Shown in pieces: positions 7,392-13,925 of a stretch of 18,428 bases of DNA; position 1 is the first letter of the stretch; every line of letters begins with the position of its first letter. The DNA comes from Nitrospira sp. (GTDB lineage Bacteria; Nitrospirota; Nitrospiria; Nitrospirales; Nitrospiraceae): NCBI GenBank assembly GCA_030456405.1, contig JAKDNQ010000020.1, positions 1 through 18,428 of the forward strand, read 5' to 3'. The notes beneath the pieces are model-generated. The model saw only the letters and a list, made by a program, of their open reading frames with translations. It was not told the DNA's origin and ran no database searches. Both the position numbers and the translations under genes were made by a program.

Positions 7392-9140
7392 TCAGTCCTT
7401 TCTGATCTGGTTCAAGGCGCGCACCAACGTGTCGATCTCATCCTGGGTGTTATAAAACGCCAGCGAGGGACGGACTGTTCCGGTCAACCCATACCGGCGT
7501 ATAGTTGGCTGAGCGCAGTGATGCCCGGATCGAACTGCAATGCCGTGCTGATCCAAATGGCGAGCGACTTTGTCGTTGGACATACCGTCCATTACGAACG
7601 AGAGGACGCTGGCCTTGGCAGCAGCGGTTCCAATGGGGCGGAGCCCACGAACCAACGACAAGGCGTGCGTCGCGTACGCCAACAGTTCGTGTTCGTACGC
7701 GGCAATGGCGGGCATGCCTATCTGGGTTAAGTACTCGATGGCGGCCCCTAAGCCGACCACTCCGGCGATGTTCGGGGTGCCCGCTTCGAATTTTTGCGGA
7801 ACGCCTTGGTAGGTAGTGTGTTCGAAGGTCACGTCCTGAATCATATTGCCGCCGCCTTGCCAGGGCGGCATCTCTTCCAACAGCGCCGCTTTCCCGTACA
7901 GCACGCCGATTCCGGTCGGCCCAAAGACCTTATGGCCGGAGAACACGAAGAAATCGCAATCCATCGCCTGGACGTTCACCGGTATGTGAGGCGTCGATTG
8001 CGCCCCGTCCACGAGTACCGGCACGCCACGGGCGTGGGCGAGGGCAATCAGCTGCTCGACCGGATTGATCGTGCCCAAGGCGTTGGAGACTTGCGTGACG
8101 GCAACAAGTTTTGTTCGAGAGGTCAGCAGCGCGGCAAATTGGTCGAGAATCAGTTCGCCGGCTTCGTTGATCGGCGCGACGCGCAGCACGGCGCCCGTCT
8201 GTTCGGCGAGCATCTGCCAGGGCACGATGTTCGCGTGGTGCTCCATGGTGGTCAGAAGAATTTCATCGCCCTGACCGATATGGGCTCGTCCATAGGTCTG
8301 TGCCACCAGATTGACGGCTTCCGTGGTCCCGCGAACGAACACGATTTCTTTCGGATCGGCGGCTCCGAGGAATCGCTGCACTTTCTTCCGCCCCTCTTCG
8401 TACAACTCCGTTGAGCGGAAGGCCAGGGTATGCGCCCCGCGATGGATGTTCGAATTGTCCCGGCTGTAAAACCGGGCGATGGTGTCAATCACGCTCTGTG
8501 GTTTCTGAGTGGTTGCGGCGTTATCCAGCCAGATGAGCGGTTTGCCATGAACCGATTGATGCAGCGAGGGGAAATCCCGCCGGATGGCTTCAATATCCAG
8601 AACGGACAAGTTCGGGCTGAAGCGGGAAACAGGCGCGCTCGGGATGGATGACTGGGAGGCCGAGTCGGCATGGCGCAGGAAATAATAATCCGGGGTGAAG
8701 ATCTCCGCGCTATAGCGGGGGAGGGAAGACGAGATGTTCGTAGAGCCATTTCGTGGCGGTATGTTCGCTGACGGTGTGGCTTGGTCGCCCTGGCTGAACG
8801 GATTTCCGTTACAGCGCGGTTCTCCAAAGGGGTAGGTGCTCTCGGAGCCGGGGAAGTGCTCGCCGGATGGCGTGCCAGGGATTGTCGGCAGATGCGTCGC
8901 TTTCGGTTGCAGTCCTGCATGGACCGGAGGATGGGTGGTGGGACTGGCCGACGGATAACCTCCGGAGAGTTCCGAGCCGTTAGCGATGCCCAGGGGGAGA
9001 GCCGGAATCCAGGCCGGCAGCGAGGGGCTGCCGGCTGATTCCGAGAACAACTCATTTGCCAGACGTGCGATCAACGCGGTATCGGCGGTATCGATAGGAG
9101 CATCCGCAGGGGTAGTCATGTCTTGTGGACTCGATGCCAT
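7392..9140 (-). CDS. Encapsulin cargo cysteine desulfurase (SufS-like, family 2A)
   Basis: 582 residues, about 175 longer than ordinary SufS. The C-terminal ~400 residues are a complete group II desulfurase that takes sulfur from cysteine and leaves alanine. Visible are DNAATTQKP (206-214), THIS-type cofactor motif TTMEHHANIVPW (297-308), DGAQSTPH (378-385), the PLP lysine K404 in FSGHKVFGP, and catalytic C542 in RSGHHCAQ. Residues 1-175 are rich in Pro, Ser, Thr and Gly, probably disordered, with short non-random islands: ALIARLANELF (22-32), LPAWIPALPLGI (41-52) and FTPDYYFLRHA (148-158). In family 2A encapsulin cargo this unstructured N-terminus directs loading into the shell. The gene starts 3 bases after the shell gene with AAAGG before ATG 9140, so the two are co-translated. 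Alternative start at codon 8 is possible. Confidence 0.95.
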   Translation of the reverse strand: MASSPQDMTTPADAPIDTADTALIARLANELFSESAGSPSLPAWIPALPLGIANGSELSGGYPSASPTTHPPVHAGLQPKATHLPTIPGTPSGEHFPGSESTYPFGEPRCNGNPFSQGDQATPSANIPPRNGSTNISSSLPRYSAEIFTPDYYFLRHADSASQSSIPSAPVSRFSPNLSVLDIEAIRRDFPSLHQSVHGKPLIWLDNAATTQKPQSVIDTIARFYSRDNSNIHRGAHTLAFRSTELYEEGRKKVQRFLGAADPKEIVFVRGTTEAVNLVAQTYGRAHIGQGDEILLTTMEHHANIVPWQMLAEQTGAVLRVAPINEAGELILDQFAALLTSRTKLVAVTQVSNALGTINPVEQLIALAHARGVPVLVDGAQSTPHIPVNVQAMDCDFFVFSGHKVFGPTGIGVLYGKAALLEEMPPWQGGGNMIQDVTFEHTTYQGVPQKFEAGTPNIAGVVGLGAAIEYLTQIGMPAIAAYEHELLAYATHALSLVRGLRPIGTAAAKASVLSFVMDGMSNDKVARHLDQHGIAVRSGHHCAQPTIRRYGLTGTVRPSLAFYNTQDEIDTLVRALNQIRKD

Positions 9141-9143
9141 GGA

Positions 9144-10115
9144 TTAACCTTTCTGATAGACATATTCGTGATAAAACTTGATCGACACGTTATCGAGGCG
9201 CGCGATCGCGTCCTCGGTCAGCACCGCCGCCGAGAAGTAGCGTGTTACAAGGTGCGACGCAATGCTGTGTTCGTTCGTTCCCATGTACCGGACGGAGAGG
9301 CCCGCTTCGAGTTCGCCCGTGACACCAGCCTTTTGCAGGCCGACGACGCCCTGCTGATCTTCGCCGACGCGCAACAGGAGGATAGTGGCCTTGCCTGCCT
9401 TATCGATCTCTAGTTTGTTGCTTGGGATCAATGGAATGCCACGCCAGGTGATGAAGGGTGAACCAAATAAATGCACGGTGGGAGGCGGCACCCCGCGCCT
9501 GGTGGCTTCGCGTCCGAACGCGGCGATGGCTTTGGGGTGCGCGAGGAAGAAGGCGGGTTTTTTCCAGACCAGACTCAGGAGTTCGTCCAGATCGTCCGGG
9601 GTCGCTGTGCCTTTGCGTGTCTGGATGCGCTGGATCGGCGAGACTTCCTGCAGGAGACCGAATTGAGGATGGTTGATGATTTCCCATTCCTCGCGTTCCT
9701 TGATCGCTTCGACCGTCAGGCGTACTTGTTGGCGCAATTGGTCAATGCGATTGCTGTAGAGATCAGTCACGCGTGTATGCGTATGCAGCACCGTTTGGAT
9801 CGCGCTCAGGTGATACTCGCGCGGGTGCAACTCGTAATCGACGAAGGTGGTCGGCAGTTTCGGCTCACCGCTATCCACGGTCAAGAGATCGACTTCGGCT
9901 TCGCCGAATTCGTTGGCCGGCTCCCCCTTCGCGGCCTTGGCCACGCGGTTGAGGCGATAGACGCCGCCGTCCACGTCCACCCATGGCAGCAGCTTGTGGA
10001 GCCACCGCGGAGTGATTTCCGTCATCTGCGGGACGGTGACGGTTGCGGTCGCTAAATTGCGCGCCGCTTGGGCGCTGAGACTCTGATGGCCCGAGGTATT
10101 TGCACGCTCACTCAT
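9144..10115 (-). CDS. srpI: Family 2A encapsulin nanocompartment shell protein (SrpI-like)
   Basis: 323 residues with an HK97-type phage capsid-like fold, recognised by resemblance to SrpI. Family traits seen are RNLATATVTVPQMTEITPRWLHKLLPWV (in parts, about 19-46), the central helix region YSNRIDQLRQQVRLTVEAIK with EREEWEIINHPQFGLL, and the C-terminal ARLDNVSIKFYHEYVYQKG. Such proteins assemble into a ~25-nm icosahedral shell; family 2A shells enclose cysteine desulfurase. I choose ATG 10115 because AGGAAGGA (10124-10131) lies 8 bases upstream. An in-frame ATG at 10187 would add 24 residues with no good ribosome site. The desulfurase gene follows after 3 bases. A 150-base gap to the upstream MoeB gene may hold a promoter. 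Confidence 0.94.
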   Translation of the reverse strand: MSERANTSGHQSLSAQAARNLATATVTVPQMTEITPRWLHKLLPWVDVDGGVYRLNRVAKAAKGEPANEFGEAEVDLLTVDSGEPKLPTTFVDYELHPREYHLSAIQTVLHTHTRVTDLYSNRIDQLRQQVRLTVEAIKEREEWEIINHPQFGLLQEVSPIQRIQTRKGTATPDDLDELLSLVWKKPAFFLAHPKAIAAFGREATRRGVPPPTVHLFGSPFITWRGIPLIPSNKLEIDKAGKATILLLRVGEDQQGVVGLQKAGVTGELEAGLSVRYMGTNEHSIASHLVTRYFSAAVLTEDAIARLDNVSIKFYHEYVYQKG

Positions 10116-10123
10116 GATTGTAA

Positions 10124-10131
10124 TCCTTCCT
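10124..10131 (-). promoter_or_regulatory. Ribosome binding site of the encapsulin shell gene
   Basis: AGGAAGGA on the minus strand, 8 bases before ATG 10115. It decides the start codon in favour of a 323-residue shell protein and, being strong, fits a product needed in many copies. Confidence 0.75.
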
Positions 10132-10232
10132 GTACGATTGGGTTGAACACGTTCGGTATTGGGTAAACGGATGGCAGTTGCGTTCAATGCATCATGTCGT
10201 CATGTTTTCTTCTCCAAGAATAAAGATGAGTG

Positions 10233-10261
10233 AATAAACTCACACGCAAAATTCTGTTCAA
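10233..10261 (-). promoter_or_regulatory. Possible internal promoter ahead of the encapsulin gene
   Basis: On the minus strand TTGAAC (10256-10261) and TTTATT (10233-10238) are spaced by 17 bases, 4 of 6 matches each to sigma-70 boxes. The same stretch gives a poor -24/-12 match for sigma-54 (TTGA, then TTTGC at the expected distance, but GA instead of GG). A small inverted repeat TGAGT/ACTCA lies over the -10 box. The leader to ATG 10115 would be about 110 bases. Weak evidence, but the 150-base gap is the longest in the lower half of the block. Confidence 0.3.
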
Positions 10262-10265
10262 TTCT

Positions 10266-11093
10266 TTACCCGTAACCGTGGGTAATAGGAGTTCGTTTCT
10301 GGCAGATTTCCGGGTCGTGATCGATCAGCTCCGTGATGGACGGATGATCCCCGCAGAGAGGGCATTGGCGATTGCGCTTGACCGGAATCTCCCTGAATGT
10401 CATTTGCCGGGCATCAAAATCCAGCATCCGGTCGGTCAAGGGGCGGCCGATGCCTAAGATCAATTTCAACGCTTCGGTGGCCTGGATCGTGCCAATCACA
10501 CCTGCTAAAACGCCGATCACTCCGGCTTCCTGACAACTGGCCACCAGGCCGGGGGGTGGCGGTTGTTTGAAAACGCACCGGTAGCAGGCTGACTGCTTCG
10601 GGATGATCGTGGAGACACGCCCGTCGAAGCGGAGGATCCCGCCATGCACGAGCGGTTTCCCGGCAAAATAGCAGGCGTCGTTGATGAGAAATTTTGCCGG
10701 GAAATTATCCACTCCGTCGATCACCACCGAATAGTCGCGAACCAGTTCCAGAGCGTTCCTAGCCATGAACCGGTCCTCATGCAGCACCACATTGACGTCC
10801 GAGTTCAACGCCTGGATTTTTTCCTTGGCGGAGAGTACTTTGGGCCGTCCCACGTCTGGTGTGTGATGAATGATCTGTCGCTGGAGGTTCGACAGATCTA
10901 CGACGTCGCTGTCGATTAGACCCAGGGCGCCGACGCCGGCCGCAGCCAGGTAGAGAGCCGCCGGCGAGCCGAGACCACCGACTCCGACGATTAGAATACG
11001 AGCCTGAGCGATTTTCTTCTGTCCCTTGCCCCCCACTTCGGGAAGCAGGATATGGCGGCTGTACCTGGTGATTTGGTCGTCGGTAAATTCCAT
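10266..11093 (-). CDS. moeB: MoeB/ThiF family sulfur-carrier adenylyltransferase
   Basis: 275 residues, without the C-terminal rhodanese domain found in some homologues. It would adenylate the C-terminal glycine of a small ubiquitin-like sulfur carrier with ATP. Visible are TRYSRHILLPEVG (9-21), nucleotide loop GVGGLGSP (37-44), DLSNLQRQ (66-73) with the arginine finger, DGVDNFPAKF (126-135), zinc cysteines C170/C173 (CYRC) and C244/C247 (CPLC), and C187 in ASCQEAGVIG. These match E. coli MoeB closely. A likely partner is the ThiS-like carrier encoded two genes upstream, so its role here may be cysteine formation or sulfur transfer rather than, or in addition to, molybdopterin synthesis. ThiF is the alternative name. 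It begins 99 bases after cysK, across a heptamer-repeat spacer. Confidence 0.92.
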   Translation of the reverse strand: MEFTDDQITRYSRHILLPEVGGKGQKKIAQARILIVGVGGLGSPAALYLAAAGVGALGLIDSDVVDLSNLQRQIIHHTPDVGRPKVLSAKEKIQALNSDVNVVLHEDRFMARNALELVRDYSVVIDGVDNFPAKFLINDACYFAGKPLVHGGILRFDGRVSTIIPKQSACYRCVFKQPPPPGLVASCQEAGVIGVLAGVIGTIQATEALKLILGIGRPLTDRMLDFDARQMTFREIPVKRNRQCPLCGDHPSITELIDHDPEICQKRTPITHGYG

Positions 11094-11111
11094 CTTCTAA
11101 ATTCCGTTAGG

Positions 11112-11192
11112 CATAAGACGTAAGGCGTGAGGCGATGTGATCGCCCGGTTGTTTTTCCGTTACCCCTTACGCCTCACCCCTCACCCCTCACG
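11112..11192. repeat. Heptamer repeats in inverted arrangement between cysK and moeB
   Basis: On the plus strand the left part (about 11112-11134) reads as variants of one 7-base unit, CATAAGA, CGTAAGG, CGTGAGG. The right part (11163-11192) carries the reverse complement units CCTTACG, CCTCACC, CCTCACC, CCTCACG. The two arms can pair, including the exact 8-bp pair GTGAGGCG (11127-11134) and CGCCTCAC (11170-11177), with about 35 bases between. The array ends directly against the cysK stop codon. It could be an RNA hairpin affecting mRNA decay or partial termination, or a dispersed genomic repeat. Confidence 0.7.
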
Positions 11193-12122
11193 TCAGATAT
11201 TGAAATACTTCTCCATACTGATATACCGCTCGCCGGTATCGCAGAGCACGGTGACCACGTTCTTGCCGGGGCCGAGCTCCCGGGCAACCTTCTGTGCAGC
11301 CCAGACGTTTGCGCCTGCCGAAATCCCGACGAGCAGGCCTTCTTGTTTCGCCAGAAGCTTGGACGTGTGATAGGCGTCATCGTCGGTGACGGTGACCACG
11401 CGATCGAGGATTTTTCGATTCAAGACTTGGGGGATGAACCCCGCTCCGATGCCCTGAATCTTGTGAGGGCCGGAATCTCCGCCTGAGAGGACCGGTGATC
11501 CGCTCGGCTCCACGGCAATGACCTGGATGGTAGGATTTCGATCCTTGAAGATTTCTCCGCAGCCGGTGATGGTCCCTCCGGTTCCGACCCCCGCAACGAA
11601 GGCGTCGAACTTCCCTTCCAGCGCATCCCAGACTTCGATGGCCGTGGTCTTTCGGTGGGCATCCGGGTTGGCCGGGTTGGAAAACTGATCCGGCATGAAA
11701 TATGAGGGATGCTGGGCGACGACGCGTTCGGCTTCTTTAATGGAACCCCTCATGCTCTCCCAGCCAGGGGTCAGTACCAGCTCCGCCCCATACGAGGATA
11801 GGAGACTCACCCGCTCCGCGCTCATGCTGTCCGGCATGACTAGAATCACCCGATAGCCTCGAACGGCTGCGACCAGCGAGAGGCCGATGCCCGTGTTACC
11901 GCTCGTGGGTTCGACGATAGTTGCGCCAGGCTTGAGTCGGCCGGATCGTTCCGCCTCATCGATCATGTTCAGGCAGATCCGGTCCTTGACGCTCCCGCCG
12001 GGGTTCAATGATTCGATCTTTGCAAAGATGGTCGCGCCGCCGGTCGGAGAAAGTCGATTCAGTCGAACCAGCGGTGTGCGGCCGATCAGTTTCGTGATGT
12101 CCAGTTGAGCGAGCTGTGTCAC
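11193..12122 (-). CDS. cysK: Cysteine synthase (O-acetylserine sulfhydrylase)
   Basis: 309 residues. PLP enzyme that replaces the acetate of O-acetylserine with sulfur to give cysteine. PLP lysine K46 sits in NPGGSVKDR (40-48), the substrate loop TSGNTG is at 73-78, the phosphate-binding loop GVGTGGT is near 180, and the C-terminal domain has VGISAGAN. The C-terminus TGERYISMEKYF resembles CysK, whereas CysM proteins usually differ there. It starts with GTG at 12122, overlapping the carrier gene by 4 bases (GTGA), with GGGAGG (12129-12134) as ribosome site inside the carrier's last codons. Tight coupling to a ThiS-like carrier raises the option that thiocarboxylate, not only sulfide, is a sulfur donor, as with CysO/CysM in actinobacteria. 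SrpG is the cyanobacterial counterpart. Confidence 0.93.
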   Translation of the reverse strand: MTQLAQLDITKLIGRTPLVRLNRLSPTGGATIFAKIESLNPGGSVKDRICLNMIDEAERSGRLKPGATIVEPTSGNTGIGLSLVAAVRGYRVILVMPDSMSAERVSLLSSYGAELVLTPGWESMRGSIKEAERVVAQHPSYFMPDQFSNPANPDAHRKTTAIEVWDALEGKFDAFVAGVGTGGTITGCGEIFKDRNPTIQVIAVEPSGSPVLSGGDSGPHKIQGIGAGFIPQVLNRKILDRVVTVTDDDAYHTSKLLAKQEGLLVGISAGANVWAAQKVARELGPGKNVVTVLCDTGERYISMEKYFNI

Positions 12123-12319
12123 CGACCGCCTCCCATGTAGAACAGGAATTCCACCCGATCACCTTCCTTCACAGGGGTTGAGGCGAGATGATCACTCTCG
12201 ATCATCGTGTCGTTGAGTTCCACCGCGACCATCTGCGGTTCGACATTTTTGGCATTCAGTAAGTCCAGGAGAACTGATACCTGGACCTCCTCGGGTTTTC
12301 CGTTGATGTTGAGAACCAC
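12119..12319 (-). CDS. ThiS/MoaD/CysO-like ubiquitin-fold sulfur carrier
   Basis: 66 residues with the beta-grasp pattern of ThiS: MVLNINGKPEEV, a helix VLLDLLNAKNV, then MVAVELNDTMI and GDRVEFLFYMGGGR. Carriers of this family are adenylated on a C-terminal Gly-Gly and converted to thiocarboxylate. Here the end reads Met-Gly-Gly-Gly-Arg, so one extra Arg follows the glycines. Activation would need removal of that Arg or a tolerant partner; no JAMM-type protease is encoded in the window. It begins with GTG at 12319, after a G-rich GAGGGGGGAA stretch, 34 bases downstream of the dsrE-like gene. The partner adenylase (MoeB-like) and cysteine synthase are encoded in the same block. ThiS of thiamine synthesis is the alternative, but no thiamine genes are near. 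Confidence 0.85.
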   Translation of the reverse strand: MVLNINGKPEEVQVSVLLDLLNAKNVEPQMVAVELNDTMIESDHLASTPVKEGDRVEFLFYMGGGR

Positions 12320-12353
12320 GGGTTCTGTTCCCCCCCTCGTCTCGAATGTGTCC

Positions 12354-12773
12354 TCAAATAAAGAGTGTCGTCTCGGCGCCGGCTGTCAGTGCCAGAATGG
12401 CCGGCAGTCCCATGACGCTATTTACGTGCTTCGTGACCGCGTCGATGTCCACCCCCATATATTCGAGTCCGGCACTGCATGCCACTAGCTGGAAGTCGCC
12501 GATCGCCCGGGCTTCTTCGAACATCTCAGACACGCGGGGCACCTTCTTTTCTTTCAGAAGGCGTCGGACTTGATCCGCCGCTCCGTCGTATTCCGGTGAA
12601 AAGTCCACCTCGTCGATCCGTCCTTCTGCCAGCTTGCGAATGGTCCAGAAGAGCAGCACCACCGTGACTTCCTTGCCCATCGCAGCCGCCGTCAATCCCA
12701 GCGTGCCGACCTGATGGAGGTTGTCGTAGTTCGCGTTGTGGGCAAAAATCACGAAACGAGGTTTAACGGTCAT
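12354..12773 (-). CDS. DsrE/TusD-like small sulfur-transfer family protein
   Basis: 139 residues from ATG 12773, which overlaps the regulator's TGA (ATGA). Upstream in-frame ATGs lie inside the regulator gene. The fold pattern is that of DsrE-like proteins: a first strand FVIFAHNA, a helix with glycine (QVGTLGLTAAAMG), a strand VTVVLLFW, and a second half where C99 sits in LVACSAGLEYMG, followed by a helix and AILALTAGAETTLFI. In TusD/DsrE the equivalent cysteine carries persulfide; C99 is the only cysteine in the protein. It could hand sulfur to or from the desulfurase, carrier or cysteine synthase encoded beside it, but no partner is proved by sequence. Some DsrE relatives are not sulfur carriers. 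Confidence 0.8.
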   Translation of the reverse strand: MTVKPRFVIFAHNANYDNLHQVGTLGLTAAAMGKEVTVVLLFWTIRKLAEGRIDEVDFSPEYDGAADQVRRLLKEKKVPRVSEMFEEARAIGDFQLVACSAGLEYMGVDIDAVTKHVNSVMGLPAILALTAGAETTLFI

Positions 12774-13840
12774 GGCATTACTTTCTGTGAATTGAGCAGT
12801 GCGTACCGTATCAGCCGATCGCGTACGATATTGCGGCTGATGCCGAGGAGGCGCGCGGTCCGCAATTGGTTCTGTTCGCAATACTCGTAGGCGGTACGGA
12901 TGACCGTTTCATCGATTCGACGATAGAGATCGGAGCTGTCGCCGTTGAAGAGCGTACGAAGGAGCGCTTCCAATGACTGCGTCGAGCCTGTGGTCGCAAC
13001 CATTGCGGGAGGCCGCTGGGATCGTGGAGCTGGAAGGCGCAGATCTTCAGGCCGAACGATGTGACTGGGGCAGACGAGCAGCGCATGATGGATGGTGTTT
13101 TCCAACTCACGAATGTTGCCCGGCCAGGGATAATTGAGCAATTGATGGATAGCTTCTGGAGCGAGATCGGTACTGGCATATCCGAGCCTGGCGCCATAGA
13201 GTTTCAGAAAGTGATGAACCAACGGCAGAATATCACCTGGCCGTTCCCGCAGCGGAGGAAGCTGCACCGGCGCCACATGGAGCCGGTAATAGAGATCCTC
13301 GCGAAACCGCCCGGCCGCCACTGCTTCATCCAGATTCACGTTTGTCGCGGCAATCAACCGCACATCGATGGCGATGGAGTGGCGTGCCCCGACACGTACC
13401 ACTTCCCGTTCTTGGATGACCCGCAGCAGTTTGGATTGAAGCGCCGGCGGCAGATCGCCGATTTCATCTAGAAACAACGACCCGCCCTGCGCGGTTTCGA
13501 ACCAGCCCGCCTTGGCAGTCACGGCGCCGGTAAAGGCGCCGCGCTCATGACCGAAGAGTTCGCTTTCCATCATGGATTCGCTGATCGCGGCGCAATTGAA
13601 TGCCACGAATGGCCTGGATCGACGATCGCTCAGTTCATGAATGTGGCGCGCAATCAATTCCTTGCCGGTGCCGGTCTCGCCGATGATGAGGGCCGTCGCA
13701 TCGCTGGGGGCGATCCGTTGCACACGCTCCAGCAGTGCCTTGGACGCAGGGTCTTCAAAAAGCAGGCAGCTGGCGCGGATCGAGAGGGCCAGCCTGTGCG
13801 GGTCCGCGGTCACGATCTGGAGGGATGTTTCAATACTCAT
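12770..13840 (-). CDS. Sigma-54-dependent activator, SfnR-like, no sensor domain
   Basis: 356 residues. An AAA+ sigma-54 interaction domain fills most of it: Walker A GETGTGKE (54-61), the sigma-54 contact loop GAFTGA (101-106), Walker B LFLDE (122-126), the R-finger region FREDLYYRLHVAPVQLPPLRER, and YPWPGNIRELEN. A Fis-type helix-turn-helix ends the protein (QLRTARLLGISRNIVRDRL). The region before the AAA+ domain is only ~30 residues, so there is no receiver, PAS or GAF domain. Layout and sequence resemble SfnR, which activates sulfone/sulfonate use during sulfate limitation in pseudomonads. Activity is then probably set by the gene's own expression. It is encoded 85 bases after cysA and overlaps the dsrE-like gene, so it may control the very operon it belongs to. 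Confidence 0.9.
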   Translation of the reverse strand: MSIETSLQIVTADPHRLALSIRASCLLFEDPASKALLERVQRIAPSDATALIIGETGTGKELIARHIHELSDRRSRPFVAFNCAAISESMMESELFGHERGAFTGAVTAKAGWFETAQGGSLFLDEIGDLPPALQSKLLRVIQEREVVRVGARHSIAIDVRLIAATNVNLDEAVAAGRFREDLYYRLHVAPVQLPPLRERPGDILPLVHHFLKLYGARLGYASTDLAPEAIHQLLNYPWPGNIRELENTIHHALLVCPSHIVRPEDLRLPAPRSQRPPAMVATTGSTQSLEALLRTLFNGDSSDLYRRIDETVIRTAYEYCEQNQLRTARLLGISRNIVRDRLIRYALLNSQKVMP

Positions 13841-13925
13841 GGCACTGGTCCTACTGGTCGCGGTTACCGCATTGCGGAATGTTGTCGTCCGGCGACCGCA
13901 TCTGCGAATCGCGTATTCACACGGA

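Noticed and set aside
10116..10187. 24-residue N-terminal extension of the encapsulin shell protein
   Set aside because: No ribosome site before ATG 10187, while AGGAAGGA stands at the right distance before ATG 10115.
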